DNA of 64,000 nt from Thioclava nitratireducens (GCF_001940525.2 NZ_CP019437.1:3273501-3337500), one strand, 5' to 3'. Numbered from the stretch's first letter, positions 8,849 to 18,385 are shown. The notes: a model not told the origin generated them from the letters alone. Program-made: numbers and translations.

Positions 8849-9315
8849 TCCGGGTCGCCCGCCCCCGGCGGACGCAATTCGGAGACGAACTTGTCGAAAT
8901 CGTCCGCTTCCTGGAAGTTCTTGTAAACGCTGGCGAACCGGACGTAGCCGACCGTGTCGATCCGCGCGAGCGTCTCCATCACGATCTCGCCGATCACCTT
9001 CGAGGAGATGTCGGTCTCGCCCATGCTTTCCAGACGCCGCACAATCCCGGAGATCATCTGGTCGATCCGCTCGGGTTCGACGGGGCGCTTCTGCATCGCG
9101 ATCCGGATCGAGCGTTCGAGCTTGTCGCGGTCAAAATCCTCACGCTTGCCAGAGGTCTTGATCACCACGAGATCGCGCAGCTGAACGCGTTCGTAGGTGG
9201 TAAACCGACCGCCGCAGGCCGGGCAGAACCGACGTCGCCGGATCGCGACGTGATCTTCCGCCGGGCGGCTATCCTTCACCTGAGTATCGACATTTCCGCA
9301 AAATGGGCAGCGCAT
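8845..9315 (-). CDS. nrdR: Ribonucleotide reductase transcriptional repressor NrdR
   Basis: Zinc-finger and ATP-cone repressor of ribonucleotide reductase genes, sensing dATP/ATP. The 156 residues show the zinc ribbon C3-x2-C6 and C31-x2-C34 ([21 protein letters not shown]), then an ATP-cone (about 49-139). ATG at 315 bases into the 9000s (9315) is preceded by a purine-rich GGGGGAAAG. Overlaps ribD by four bases, the usual nrdR-ribD pairing. A consensus DnaA box lies about 53 bases upstream of its start (9368-9376). Confidence 0.96.
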   Translation of the reverse strand: MRCPFCGNVDTQVKDSRPAEDHVAIRRRRFCPACGGRFTTYERVQLRDLVVIKTSGKREDFDRDKLERSIRIAMQKRPVEPERIDQMISGIVRRLESMGETDISSKVIGEIVMETLARIDTVGYVRFASVYKNFQEADDFDKFVSELRPPGAGDPE

Positions 9316-9367
9316 TCGCTTTCCCCCGTTCGTTGTCCCGCCTCACGATAGGGTCTGCATGCCCCCC

Positions 9368-9376
9368 TTATCCACA
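9368..9376 (+). promoter_or_regulatory. Consensus DnaA box upstream of nrdR
   Basis: TTATCCACA matches the strict DnaA 9-mer in the short intergenic region between yjbQ and nrdR. It is single; I see no cluster that would suggest an origin. A role in DnaA control of nrdR is inference only. Confidence 0.4.
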
Positions 9377-9409
9377 AGACCTTAGCCCAGCGTCGATCGT
9401 TTGGGTAGG

Positions 9410-9439
9410 AAAAATCTGCCGCCCCCAGATGTGGCGGCA
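9410..9439 (-). terminator. Intrinsic terminator of the yjbQ transcript
   Basis: Read on the minus strand, TGCCGCC (9439-9433) and GGCGGCA (9423-9417) form a 7-bp stem with a 9-base loop, followed by GA and five T (9414-9410). It sits 19 bases past the yjbQ stop and separates yjbQ from nrdR. Confidence 0.7.
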
Positions 9440-9457
9440 GGCTGTGGCGAATGAGAC

Positions 9458-9874
9458 TCAGCGCAGGAGCGCCATGACCTCGCGACGATGCGCACGGCTT
9501 CGATGTTCGAAAAGGTAAATTCCCTGCCACGTTCCGAGCGTCATACGCCCGGAAATGACGGGAATCTGCAAGCTTACGGGTAGAAGCGCCGACTTGATAT
9601 GCGCCGGCATATCGTCCGGGCCCTCATAGGTATGGGTGAGGTAGGACATGCTCGGGTCGGTCGAGGGCGGCACCAACCGATGAAAGAATTCGGTCAGATC
9701 GGTGCGGACCTCCGGATCGGCATTCTCCTGGATCGCGAGGCTCGCCGAGGTGTGGCGGATGAACAGCGTGAGCAACGCCTCCTCCGCATCGGCCCGCGCG
9801 ACCCAAGCCGCGACGTCGCGCGTGAACTCGTAAAGACCCGGGCCCGTCGTCGCGATCTCGAACCGATGATGCAT
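9458..9874 (-). CDS. YjbQ family protein (UPF0047)
   Basis: A 138-residue member of the UPF0047/YjbQ family, small beta-rich trimeric proteins linked to secondary thiamine-phosphate synthase activity. The diagnostic stretch LFIRHTSASLAIQENADPEV (about 40-59) followed by DLTEFFHRLVP is present, as is the C-terminal LGTWQGIYLFEHR. The start at 9874 shares one base with the stop of the upstream lipoprotein (TGATG); an in-frame start 57 bases earlier would add residues unlike the family. The physiological substrate is uncertain. Confidence 0.88.
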   Translation of the reverse strand: MHHRFEIATTGPGLYEFTRDVAAWVARADAEEALLTLFIRHTSASLAIQENADPEVRTDLTEFFHRLVPPSTDPSMSYLTHTYEGPDDMPAHIKSALLPVSLQIPVISGRMTLGTWQGIYLFEHRSRAHRREVMALLR

Positions 9875-10191
9875 CAGCTTTTCGGCGCCGGACGCGCCTC
9901 GGACCGATCGGTCGCGACGATCGCGAGGCATTCGGGATTGATGTTCATGATCTTGCGCTCCTTTGCCCAGACGGCGTCTGCCTCGGATGCACTGAGGCCG
10001 CGCTTGACCATGGCCTTGGGCTGCGGCGTTCCATCCCCCACCCCGGACACCACCGAATAGGTGCCGCCACCCTCTTCCTGCACGTAGAGGAAACAGGTGC
10101 CCGCTTGATCCATGCGCGGCGCGCCCGGTTGCATCGTGCCGACCTGACAGGCGGCGAGAACGAGAGGGGTAAGCAGAAGAAGGCGGCTCAT
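9874..10191 (-). CDS. Small lipoprotein of unknown function
   Basis: 105 residues with a short signal MSRLLLLTPLVLAAC whose lipobox LAAC predicts lipidation at about C15. The mature part is small, rich in Gly and charged residues, with a second and third cysteine near 33 and 87 that could pair. A good GGAGCC site precedes the ATG. Translationally coupled to yjbQ by a one-base overlap. I do not recognise the family. Confidence 0.72.
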   Translation of the reverse strand: MSRLLLLTPLVLAACQVGTMQPGAPRMDQAGTCFLYVQEEGGGTYSVVSGVGDGTPQPKAMVKRGLSASEADAVWAKERKIMNINPECLAIVATDRSEARPAPKS

Positions 10192-10270
10192 GGGTGGCTC
10201 CGTCGAAGTTTCATCAAGCCTAGCAACTGCTTGCGTGACGCGAAAGTGGCGATCACCCGACCCTGTCAGC

Positions 10271-10639
10271 TCAAGGCATGTGCATCAAACCGTTCATGGT
10301 GCACCCCAGCGGCGCGAGGTCGGCTTCGACTGCCGCCTTGTGCGTGTTGTATTCGACGTTATGAGCGTCGATCGCCGCTTGGCTCGGGGCGTGACCGGAC
10401 TCGCGCTGCGCCTTGGTCTCGGTCTCGAGGCGCGCGGCCTCGGCCTGATGGTCGCTGGCGAAGATCGCCTTGGCCTTTTCCCAATTCGCGTCGATTTCGT
10501 CTCGGCTATCCGCCTCGCAGGTAAAGAGATAGACCAGCTTCGCGGGCTTGTCCGGAATGTAGAATTGCGCGCGCTCGGCCGCATGAGCGGAACCGGCAGC
10601 CAGCAGCGCGGTCACGATAAACGTCATGAAGGTTTTCAT
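10271..10639 (-). CDS. Secreted protein of unknown function
   Basis: 122 residues. The first 20 (MKTFMTFIVTALLAAGSAHA) form a clear Sec signal with an AHA cleavage site, so the product is periplasmic. The mature part is acidic and Ala/Glu-rich with helical spacing and two cysteines, at about 41 (LFTCEADS) and near the C-terminus (LGCTMNG), that could form a disulfide. The ATG has a GGGAGGGG site. It follows rpoD on the same strand after a strong terminator, so it is probably transcribed on its own. No family recognised. Confidence 0.7.
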   Translation of the reverse strand: MKTFMTFIVTALLAAGSAHAAERAQFYIPDKPAKLVYLFTCEADSRDEIDANWEKAKAIFASDHQAEAARLETETKAQRESGHAPSQAAIDAHNVEYNTHKAAVEADLAPLGCTMNGLMHMP

Positions 10640-10663
10640 ACGCCCCTCCCCCGGATGACATGA

Positions 10664-10690
10664 AAACGCCCCCTAAAATCGGGGGCGTTT
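10664..10690. terminator. Strong bidirectional intrinsic terminator after rpoD
   Basis: A perfect 10-bp stem (AAACGCCCCC at 10664-10673, GGGGGCGTTT at 10681-10690) encloses a 7-base loop. On the minus strand the stem runs into TTTT. It lies 14 bases past the rpoD stop. Confidence 0.85.
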
Positions 10691-10704
10691 CAAAATAGTT
10701 TGGC

Positions 10705-12705
10705 TTACTGGTCGAGGAACGAGCGCAGCTTGCGCGAGCGGCTCGGATGCTTGAGCTTGCGCAGTGCCTTTGCCTCGATCTGACGGATACGTTCGCGAGT
10801 GACCGAGAACTGCTGGCCAACCTCTTCGAGCGTGTGGTCGGTGTTCATGCCGATGCCGAAGCGCATCCGCAGAACCCGCTCCTCGCGCGGGGTGAGCGAG
10901 GCCAGAACCCGCGTCGTCGTTTCCTTCAGGTTCTCCTGAATGGCACTGTCGAGCGGCAGAACGGCGTTCTTGTCCTCGATGAAATCGCCAAGCTGGCTGT
11001 CTTCCTCGTCGCCGATCGGCGTCTCGAGGGAGATCGGCTCCTTGGCGATCTTCATTACCTTGCGGACCTTCTCGAGCGGCATCTGCAGCTTGTCGGCCAG
11101 TTCCTCCGGCGTCGGCTCGCGGCCGATCTCGTGGAGCATCTGGCGACCGGTGCGGACCAGTTTGTTGATCGTCTCGATCATGTGGACCGGGATACGGATG
11201 GTGCGCGCCTGATCCGCGATCGAGCGGGTGATCGCCTGACGGATCCACCACGTCGCATAGGTCGAGAACTTGTAGCCGCGGCGGTACTCGAACTTGTCCA
11301 CCGCCTTCATCAGGCCGATGTTACCTTCCTGGATCAGGTCGAGGAATTGCAGGCCGCGGTTGGTGTATTTCTTCGCGATCGAGATCACGAGACGAAGGTT
11401 CGCCTCGACCATCTCTTTCTTGGCCTGACGGGCTTCTTTCTCGCCCTTCTGGACCTGCTGCACGATACGGCGGAATTCGGAGATATCGACGCCGACATAC
11501 TGACCGACCTGAGCCATCTCGGCGCGCAGCTCTTCGACCTTGTCGGCGGAGCGCTCGAACAGGGCCTGCCATGCGCGGCCCGACTTTGCCTGCATCCGCT
11601 CGGACCAGCTCGGGTCGAGCTCGTAGCCGCGATACTCTTCGATGAATTCGCGACGGTTGATGCGAGCCTGATCGGCGAGCTTCACCATTCCGCTGTCGAT
11701 CGACATGATCTTGCGGTTGATACCGTAGAGCTGGTCGATCAGCGCTTCGATCCGGTTGTTGTGCAGGTGAAGCGAGTTCACCAGTTCGACGATCTCGGAG
11801 CGCAGTTTCTGATATGCGGCTTCCTCGGTGACCGAGAAGGAGCCATCCTCGTTCAGCGTCGCCGACATCCGCAGGTCCTGCATCTCGGCAAGCAGCGCGT
11901 AATCACCAGCGATCAGTTCGAGCGTCTCGAGAACGCGCGGCTTCAGCGCGGCTTCCATCGCGGCGAGCGACAGGTTCGCGCCTTCATCCTCGTCGTCATC
12001 GTCGGACTGGATCGGGTTGCCGTCGGCGTCGAGCTCGGGCTCCGACTTGCCGCTGTCGTCGTCCGATTTCGGCTCGCCCTCGACGGCGGGCCCTTCGATC
12101 TCTTCCTCTTCGCCTTCGACTCCTTCGAGCGAATTGCCGAAAGTGGTCTCGAGGTCGATCACGTCGCGCAGGAGAATTTCTTCGTTGAGAAGTTCATCGC
12201 GCCAGATCGTGATTGCCTGGAAGGTCAGCGGGCTTTCGCAAAGCCCCGCGATCATCGTGTTGCGGCCAGCCTCGATGCGCTTGGCGATGGCGATTTCGCC
12301 CTCGCGGGAGAGCAGCTCGACCGAGCCCATCTCGCGCAGGTACATCCGTACCGGGTCATCGGTGCGATCGAGCGTTTCCGAGGAGGTGGTCGACACCGCG
12401 ACTTCGCGCGATCCGGACCCGGTCGTCGCGACCTGGCCGCCCTGGCTGCTGCCCTCTTCCTCGTCGGCTTCTTCCGCCTCGATGACGTTGATGCCCATCT
12501 CCGAGAGCATCGACATCACATCCTCGATCTGGTCGCCGGAGACCTGATCTTGCGGCATCACCTTGTTGAGTTGGTCATAGGTGATGAACCCACGTTCCTT
12601 CGCCTCGGCGATCATCCGCTTCACGGCGGCCTGACTCATGTCGAAGGACGTCGCGTCGTCGCTCGGGGTGTCGGATTTATTGTCGTCGATGTCTTTGGCG
12701 GCCAT
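10705..12705 (-). CDS. rpoD: RNA polymerase primary sigma factor (sigma-70)
   Basis: The 666-residue housekeeping sigma factor. All regions are present: 1.1 at the N-terminus ([12 protein letters not shown]), region 1.2 ([16 protein letters not shown]), an acidic non-conserved insert (about 210-260, runs of Asp/Glu), region 2 with [20 protein letters not shown] and [14 protein letters not shown], region 3, and region 4.2 with [17 protein letters not shown] near the C-terminus. The ATG has GAGGAG at a good distance. It follows dnaG on the same strand across 183 bases, the classic macromolecular-synthesis pairing without rpsU. Confidence 0.97.
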   Translation of the reverse strand: MAAKDIDDNKSDTPSDDATSFDMSQAAVKRMIAEAKERGFITYDQLNKVMPQDQVSGDQIEDVMSMLSEMGINVIEAEEADEEEGSSQGGQVATTGSGSREVAVSTTSSETLDRTDDPVRMYLREMGSVELLSREGEIAIAKRIEAGRNTMIAGLCESPLTFQAITIWRDELLNEEILLRDVIDLETTFGNSLEGVEGEEEEIEGPAVEGEPKSDDDSGKSEPELDADGNPIQSDDDDEDEGANLSLAAMEAALKPRVLETLELIAGDYALLAEMQDLRMSATLNEDGSFSVTEEAAYQKLRSEIVELVNSLHLHNNRIEALIDQLYGINRKIMSIDSGMVKLADQARINRREFIEEYRGYELDPSWSERMQAKSGRAWQALFERSADKVEELRAEMAQVGQYVGVDISEFRRIVQQVQKGEKEARQAKKEMVEANLRLVISIAKKYTNRGLQFLDLIQEGNIGLMKAVDKFEYRRGYKFSTYATWWIRQAITRSIADQARTIRIPVHMIETINKLVRTGRQMLHEIGREPTPEELADKLQMPLEKVRKVMKIAKEPISLETPIGDEEDSQLGDFIEDKNAVLPLDSAIQENLKETTTRVLASLTPREERVLRMRFGIGMNTDHTLEEVGQQFSVTRERIRQIEAKALRKLKHPSRSRKLRSFLDQ

Positions 12706-12888
12706 GTGGGCTCCTCGGTCAGGGCTTGGTTGTGCTCAAGCTATGACGAAAGCGAATCATATCTCGTCTGTGTATCGAATCGCAGCGGCGAATCACAGGG
12801 GCGCGAGGGGCTGTGGACATAAAGTTGATACTGAATGTGTCCGCAACAATTCGCTTTCCCATAATCCGAAGGCCCGCTGCCATCCGGC

Positions 12889-14880
12889 TCATTGTTTCTT
12901 ACGCCAGATTTCCCCGTCGATCATGGCCTGAAGCGTCGCGGACAGCGCCGCCTGATCTTCGCCCATATCGGAGGAGTCCTCCAGTTTCGATCTCTCGGCG
13001 CGATGGCGCAGCGATGCTGCTTGCGCCAGACGCCATGTCACGCCTTCGTCGGCAAGCCCCGCCAGATCCTCCATAGCGTCGGCGACCTCTTCGCGCACGG
13101 CGCGAGCGGCGTCCAGCTTGGCCAATTCCTCGGTCAGGCACATGCGTGCCAAATCGAGGTTCTCGGCGTTGCGAACCGGGGGGGCAGAGCGCAAATGGGG
13201 CAGGTTCAACAGCTTTTCAAGGTCAGCCGCCATTTCCGCGTACAGGTTTTTCGCGATTTCCGGGGCGGGTGCGGCCACATGCATAAGCATCCGGTGTCGT
13301 AGCCGGTCATGTGTCTCATCGCGCAGTGGAACGGCTTCGAGTTCCGCTTCGAATTCCGCGATCAGGGCCGGATGCGTGACGCAGATGCCGAGGATCATCG
13401 CTTCGCGCAGATGCTCTGCCACGTCGTTCGGCGCTGTCGCGAGCAATGAGGAGCGCGTCTCGGGCAAGGCAGGCGGCGGCGCACCGAAACGGCCTTTGCC
13501 GCGCTTGCCGCCAGAGCCGAAACCGCCTGGGATAAAACCGCCACGCGAAGGCTGCGCCCCGCCCGGAGAATGCCCCTGTGGACCGCCTTGGGGACCGGTG
13601 CCAAACAGCTCCCAACGCAGGCGCTTTATTTCGTCGCCGTAATGGCCCCGGATCGAGGGATCCTGAATGCGCGAAATCGCGGCGCGCAGGCTCTTGTCCA
13701 AGGCAGCGCGGCGTTCGGGACTGTCGAAGACCTTGCCCTCGGTCTCGCGCTGCCACAGCAGCGAGACCATCGGCTTTGCCTCGGACAGGATCGTCTCCAT
13801 CGCCTCGCGCCCCTGCTTGCGGATCACGTCGTCGGGGTCGAGCCCCGGCGGCATGATCGCGAAACGCACGCCCTTCCCGGCCTCCAGCAACGGCAGGGCG
13901 AGATCGATCACCCGCAGCGCCGCGCGCAGACCGGCCGTATCGCCGTCGAGCGCGATGATCGGCTCGTCATGGATGCGCCACATCAGGCGCAGCTGATCTT
14001 CGGTGATCGCGGTGCCCAGCGGCGCGACAGCCCCGCCGAAGCCACCCTCGACCATGGCGATCACATCCATATAGCCTTCGCAGACAACAAGCGGCGCGCC
14101 CTTGCCGCAGGCTTCACGCGCAGGGCCGTGGTTATAGAGCGAGCGCCCCTTGTCGAAGAGCGCGGTCTCGGGCGAATTGAGATATTTCGCCGGATCGTTC
14201 GGATCCATCGCGCGCCCGCCGAAGGCGATGCAGCGACCGCGCGGATCGCGGATCGGAAAGATGATACGGTTGCGGAAGACGTCGAAGGGCTCGCGCCCCT
14301 TCTGGCTCTCCTTCGCGAGGCCGGCGCCCTTGATCAGGTCGTCGGAAATTCCCTTCGCCTTGAGCGCATCGCGCAGCCCCTGCCAACCGGGCGGGGCGAA
14401 GCCGATCTCGAAACGGTCGATGGCGGGTTTGTTCAGGCTGCGACCGGCCAGATAGTCGCGCGCGGCGGTTCCGGCCTGCGTGTTCAGGTGAAGGCGGAAA
14501 TACTTCACCGCCTCTTCCATCACGTTGGCCAGCTCAGTACGCAGATCGGCCTTCTCCTGCGCCATCGGATCGCGGGCGGGCATCTGCATCCCGGCCTCGC
14601 GGGCGAGAATTTCCACCGCCTCCATGAAGCTGACATTCTCGGTCTCGCGCACGAAGCTCAGCGCGTCGCCCTTCGCGTGGCAGCCGAAGCAGTAGTAATA
14701 GCCCTTGCGATCATCGACATGGAACGAGGCCGATTTTTCCTGGTGGAACGGGCATGGCGCCCACATGTCGCCCTTCGCCTGGTTCGACTTGCGCATATCC
14801 CAAATGACCTTGCGCCCCACGACCTGAGCGATCGAGGAACGGCTGCGCAATTCGTCGAGAAATCCGGGCGGCAAACTCAT
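12889..14880 (-). CDS. dnaG: DNA primase
   Basis: Makes RNA primers for replication. The 663-residue protein, starting at the MSLPPGFLDELRSR typical of alphaproteobacterial primases, has the zinc-binding CPFH (43-46) and CFGC (64-67), then the catalytic toprim core with CEGYMDVIAM (about 270) and LDGDTAGLRA (about 316). A Gly/Pro-rich linker near 440-480 leads to the helicase-binding C-terminal domain. An in-frame ATG at 15006 would add 42 low-similarity residues, so I use 14880. Upstream of rpoD on the same strand. Confidence 0.95.
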   Translation of the reverse strand: MSLPPGFLDELRSRSSIAQVVGRKVIWDMRKSNQAKGDMWAPCPFHQEKSASFHVDDRKGYYYCFGCHAKGDALSFVRETENVSFMEAVEILAREAGMQMPARDPMAQEKADLRTELANVMEEAVKYFRLHLNTQAGTAARDYLAGRSLNKPAIDRFEIGFAPPGWQGLRDALKAKGISDDLIKGAGLAKESQKGREPFDVFRNRIIFPIRDPRGRCIAFGGRAMDPNDPAKYLNSPETALFDKGRSLYNHGPAREACGKGAPLVVCEGYMDVIAMVEGGFGGAVAPLGTAITEDQLRLMWRIHDEPIIALDGDTAGLRAALRVIDLALPLLEAGKGVRFAIMPPGLDPDDVIRKQGREAMETILSEAKPMVSLLWQRETEGKVFDSPERRAALDKSLRAAISRIQDPSIRGHYGDEIKRLRWELFGTGPQGGPQGHSPGGAQPSRGGFIPGGFGSGGKRGKGRFGAPPPALPETRSSLLATAPNDVAEHLREAMILGICVTHPALIAEFEAELEAVPLRDETHDRLRHRMLMHVAAPAPEIAKNLYAEMAADLEKLLNLPHLRSAPPVRNAENLDLARMCLTEELAKLDAARAVREEVADAMEDLAGLADEGVTWRLAQAASLRHRAERSKLEDSSDMGEDQAALSATLQAMIDGEIWRKKQ

Positions 14881-15255
14881 GGCCTCTATATTGGCCCCAA
14901 GCCCGGCAGAGTCGAGAGGAGGCGCAGAGCTACCCACAGCTTTCGCGCCACTCGCGGCCATGAACTTTGCGTCAGCGAAAGCCGCAGACCGCATAATTTC
15001 AGACAAGTTAACCTAGTTTAAACGACTCGGTTCCAAAGACAGGGCTTGCCCTCTCAGGGCCGCGCGATTGACCCACTTTTGGGAAACGGTGGCGCCCCGG
15101 AAGTCGCATTTCACAGTTAAAGCACAACAATTCCATGAAGTTAGACAAGGTTTTGCCTTAATTTCGCCGTAGGAATTACGGAGCTTAGTTCGGTGTTTTT
15201 TTGCGAGTTTTCTCCGCTGGCGGCGAGGCCAACTGACATGGAGAAGGAGGTCTGG
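14881..15255. other. 375-base intergenic region between dnaG and the Tad-like genes
   Basis: Holds the divergent promoters of dnaG (minus) and the Tad-like operon (plus). It contains AT-rich islands unlike the surrounding GC-rich sequence, notably GTTAACCTAGTTTAAAC (15007-15023) and a T7 run (15196-15202). I cannot place a convincing -35/-10 pair, and I see no gene, RNA or repeat. Confidence 0.5.
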
Positions 15256-17076
15256 ATGAGGGACAAATACGGACAGAACGGCTTGGCACGCCGTATCGAG
15301 AACGCGCGCGCTCGAATGGGGCGGTTCGCGCAGGATGAAGATGGAGCGGTCTTCATCTTCAGTCTGCAGGTCCTGATCGTGCTGATGGTCATTGGCGGCA
15401 TCGCGATCGACTTCGTGCGCCAGGACGAACGCCGTACGCTCATCCAAAGTTCGCTCGACCGAGCCGCTCTCGCGGCAGCCAATCTGGATCAGACGCTCGA
15501 CCCTGCGCTCGTGGCAAAGGATTACCTTTCCACGAGCGGCCTCGACTATCTCAACATCCAACCCGAAGTCGAAGAGGGCGCGCAGAAGGAATATCGCCGC
15601 GTGTCGATGACCGCGCAGGATGACATGCCGACGATCTTCGGCGACCTGATCGGCTTCGGCGTCAAATCCTTCCGCTCGAACACCCACGCGCAAGCCGAGG
15701 AATCGATCGGCAATGTCGAGATTTCGATGGTGCTCGACGTGTCCGGTTCGATGGGCCAGACCGATTCCGGCTCCTATTACGGCGTGACGAAAATCGCATC
15801 GCTGCGCGATGCCGCGACGAATTTCACGAAGAAGATGTTTGACAACGTGCAACCGCCCGGGGCGCCCGCCGGACGCCTTTCCATCTCGATCGTGCCCTAC
15901 AACCAGCAGGTCTCTCTCGGCCCCGATCTGGCCTCGGCCTATAATCTTTCGACCGATCACAGCTACAACACCTGCGCCGACGTGCAACTTCAGGGCTTCA
16001 ACAGCGTGAGCCTGCCGACCTCCGGGTTGCAGCGCACCATGTATGGCTGGAGCTACGATTTCGTCGGCCAGAACATGTATGTCCAGAAGCGCATCAGCGA
16101 TTCAGGCGAGAACTGCTACGAGCACAGCTACGGCGACATCATGGCATTTGAGGACAACCAGAGCGATATTCTCAACAAGATCTCTTCGCTGCGCGCAGGC
16201 GGCGACACCGCGATCGACATCGGGGCCCGCTGGGGCTTTGCGCTGCTCGACCCGTCGGCGAAACCAGCCGCCACGGCGCTGGTCGAGGCTGGAACGATTT
16301 CGTCTGACGTGGCCGACCGCCCCCTGCCCTATCCCGCCACCGGGCTGAGCGTCGACGAACGCTCGATGAAGGTGATGATTCTGATGACCGATGGTCAGAA
16401 CACGCGCTCCTTCTCGACACGGATGCAGTATCGGACCGGCAATTCCGGCCTTTATTCGACGGTGAGTTCGACGTCGTTCAACGATGACTACACGACCATG
16501 TCGAAAATGTACTGGTTCTCTCAGGAACGTCAGGATCTGGGCGAAAAGCCTTATTACTCTTTCGCCGACCGCAACTGGTATGCGCCCGAGGAGATCGGCG
16601 ATACCACCACGAAGTGGGTCTATGGACGCTATTGCACCACCGACTACTGGGGGCGCGAATCCTGCTCGTATGGCTGGTACCAGGAAAAACAGTTCGTTCA
16701 CCGCGACCTGAACGCGATCGACTGGCGTACGATCTGGAGCAAGGGATGGTCGCTCCAATACGTAATTCAGACCTTCCTCCTGCCGCCGCGCCAGCGCCTC
16801 GATCCGGAGGAATCCGTGGCGTCGATTTACGATGAGATGGCTATCTCTTCGATGTTCTCGGAGAAGGACAGGAACCTGCACGACGTCTGCAAGGCCGCGA
16901 AAGACAAGGAAATCATCGTCTTTACCGTCGCCGTTGATGCTCCCCAGAGCGGCAAGACCGCACTGGCCGACTGCAGCTCCGGCCCGAGCTACCAATACGA
17001 CGTCGACTCCGCCAATCTCGCGGATGCGTTTTCCTCGATCGCGACGCAGATCTCGACTCTGCGCCTGACCAACTGA
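15256..17076 (+). CDS. TadG-like pilus assembly protein with von Willebrand factor A domain
   Basis: 606 residues. The N-terminus resembles the TadE/TadG class: a short basic leader, then a membrane helix at about 33-53 (FIFSLQVLIVLMVIGGIAID). A von Willebrand A domain begins with the MIDAS motif DVSGSMG (D161) and includes LMTDGQN later; most of the protein should sit in the periplasm. The ATG at 15256 has a perfect AAGGAGG five bases upstream, preferred over 15193. First of three plus-strand genes with the same N-terminal pattern. In Flp/Tad systems such proteins are minor pilus components; no tad ATPase or secretin gene is in this window. Confidence 0.82.
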   Translation: MRDKYGQNGLARRIENARARMGRFAQDEDGAVFIFSLQVLIVLMVIGGIAIDFVRQDERRTLIQSSLDRAALAAANLDQTLDPALVAKDYLSTSGLDYLNIQPEVEEGAQKEYRRVSMTAQDDMPTIFGDLIGFGVKSFRSNTHAQAEESIGNVEISMVLDVSGSMGQTDSGSYYGVTKIASLRDAATNFTKKMFDNVQPPGAPAGRLSISIVPYNQQVSLGPDLASAYNLSTDHSYNTCADVQLQGFNSVSLPTSGLQRTMYGWSYDFVGQNMYVQKRISDSGENCYEHSYGDIMAFEDNQSDILNKISSLRAGGDTAIDIGARWGFALLDPSAKPAATALVEAGTISSDVADRPLPYPATGLSVDERSMKVMILMTDGQNTRSFSTRMQYRTGNSGLYSTVSSTSFNDDYTTMSKMYWFSQERQDLGEKPYYSFADRNWYAPEEIGDTTTKWVYGRYCTTDYWGRESCSYGWYQEKQFVHRDLNAIDWRTIWSKGWSLQYVIQTFLLPPRQRLDPEESVASIYDEMAISSMFSEKDRNLHDVCKAAKDKEIIVFTVAVDAPQSGKTALADCSSGPSYQYDVDSANLADAFSSIATQISTLRLTN

Positions 17077-17092
17077 CCGGGGAACGCAGAGC

Positions 17093-17683
17093 ATGGCATC
17101 GAGGCAGAGACATAAGCGAGCTTTCCTGAGGGCGGAGGACGGGGCGGTGACGATCCCCGCCCTGTTCTGGATCGTGTTCCTGATCTTCTTCATGTTCGCC
17201 GGGATCGAGCTGGGCGTGATCTTCATCAAGCAGACCCTGCTGACCCGCGCGACCGAAGCCACGAGCCGCATCGTCCGTATCGGCAACTATTCCAGCATCG
17301 ACGAAAAGACGCTGCGCCATGAAATCTGCAAACAGGCAGGCTTCTTCGGCACCACCTGCATGAATCGGGTTTCCGTCGAGATGTTTCAGGTGGACAAGAC
17401 CGACTGGACGTCCTCCATCGCCAACCATCCGGTGCGCTGCGAGGATTTCTCGGACGTGACCAAGCCGCCACCTGCCGGCACGCTGGAGGCCGCCATTCCC
17501 GATCAACTGATCCTCGTGCGGGTCTGTTTGCGCGAGAAACCGATGATGCTGGAAGACTTCATCGCCCAGGCTTTCCTGAAGGCATCGCCGGTCGGCGCGG
17601 ATGGCGATTACGCTCTGGTTGCAACGACCGCGATCGTGATCGAACCGGCGGTCGCTTCAACCGCTGGCAGTGGAGGAACCTGA
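17093..17683 (+). CDS. TadE-like pilus assembly protein
   Basis: 196 residues. After a basic N-terminus comes the signature ...RAEDGAVTIPALFWIVFLIFF (about 14-34), a negatively charged residue before a hydrophobic helix as in pseudopilin-like TadE proteins, then GIELGVIFIKQTLLTRATEATSRIVRIG. Several cysteines in the periplasmic part could form disulfides. It starts 16 bases after the TadG-like gene and ends three bases before the next, so the three form one operon. Role in Flp pilus biogenesis is inferred from the family. Confidence 0.8.
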   Translation: MASRQRHKRAFLRAEDGAVTIPALFWIVFLIFFMFAGIELGVIFIKQTLLTRATEATSRIVRIGNYSSIDEKTLRHEICKQAGFFGTTCMNRVSVEMFQVDKTDWTSSIANHPVRCEDFSDVTKPPPAGTLEAAIPDQLILVRVCLREKPMMLEDFIAQAFLKASPVGADGDYALVATTAIVIEPAVASTAGSGGT

Positions 17684-17686
17684 GCG

Positions 17687-18358
17687 ATGCTGATGCCAAA
17701 GTTGCGCAATCTGCTCCACCGTTTCCGCAAGGACGAAGCCGGCTCCATCCCGATCGAGGGGCTTCTGGCCTTCATCATGCTGTCGGGCTGGCTGATCCTG
17801 TCGATCGAAATCTATGACGTATTCAAGATCCGCGGCGCCGCGACCCGGGCCAATGTGACGGTCTCGGACCTGATCTCGCGCGAGCGCGATCCGATCGGCC
17901 CAAAATATGTCGCGGGCATCAAGAAAGTGTTCGACTTCACGACCGGCAATAATGACCCGTCGCGCAGCTGGATTCGCGTGACGTTGGTGAGATGCTGGGA
18001 CGATCCGCTGGATCTGGGCCACACCTGCAACGATCCTGCCGAAGGCAGCGACGCGAAGAAGGTACAGCTGGAAGATTCCTACGCGACCGGGTTGGCGCAA
18101 AGCTACACGCAAGAAGCGCTCGACCTGGAAGCGGATCGCATTCCGATCCTCGCCGCGGGCGATCAGGCGTTGATCGTGGAGACCTCCTACGCCTACGACC
18201 TGCCGTTCAAGCTGTCCGAGGCCTACAAGGCCTATCTCGCATCGATCGGCAAAGACCCGAGCAAGCATTTCGTGGGCTTCCACGACGCGATCTCGTTCGA
18301 CAATTTCATCGTAACCCGGCCGCGCGTCGCCCGCCTGACGTGGCTTGACGATCACTGA
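17687..18358 (+). CDS. TadE-like pilus assembly protein, third in the set
   Basis: 223 residues with a basic leader, then FRKDEAGSIPIEGLLAFIML (about 13-32), the same acidic-residue-then-helix layout as its two neighbours, and IEIYDVFKIRGAATRANVTVSDLISR. The remaining domain is periplasmic, with CWDDPLDLGHTC holding two cysteines. GGAGG precedes the ATG; a second in-frame ATG two codons later is possible. Convergent with nadE: only 21 bases separate the stops and both stop codons lie in the arms of one inverted repeat. Confidence 0.78.
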   Translation: MLMPKLRNLLHRFRKDEAGSIPIEGLLAFIMLSGWLILSIEIYDVFKIRGAATRANVTVSDLISRERDPIGPKYVAGIKKVFDFTTGNNDPSRSWIRVTLVRCWDDPLDLGHTCNDPAEGSDAKKVQLEDSYATGLAQSYTQEALDLEADRIPILAAGDQALIVETSYAYDLPFKLSEAYKAYLASIGKDPSKHFVGFHDAISFDNFIVTRPRVARLTWLDDH

Positions 18359-18385
18359 GGCGCTGCGCGACCGTGGCCCTCAGTG
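18353..18385. terminator. Inverted repeat spanning the convergent stops of the TadE-like gene and nadE
   Basis: CACTGAGG (18353-18360) and CCTCAGTG (18378-18385) are perfectly complementary, 17 bases apart. The plus-strand stop (18356-18358) lies in one arm and the minus-strand stop (18380-18382) in the other. There is no T run, so any role in termination or mRNA end protection is inference. Confidence 0.45.

Noticed and set aside
10747..12822. 691-codon plus-strand open frame opposite rpoD
   Set aside because: Composition is a mirror of the sigma-factor codons; no domain, no ribosome site. Shadow frame.
15007..15023. CtrA-like site before the Tad-like genes
   Set aside because: TTAA-N6-TTAA is present, but the consensus needs N7, and no further TTAACC half-site supports it.
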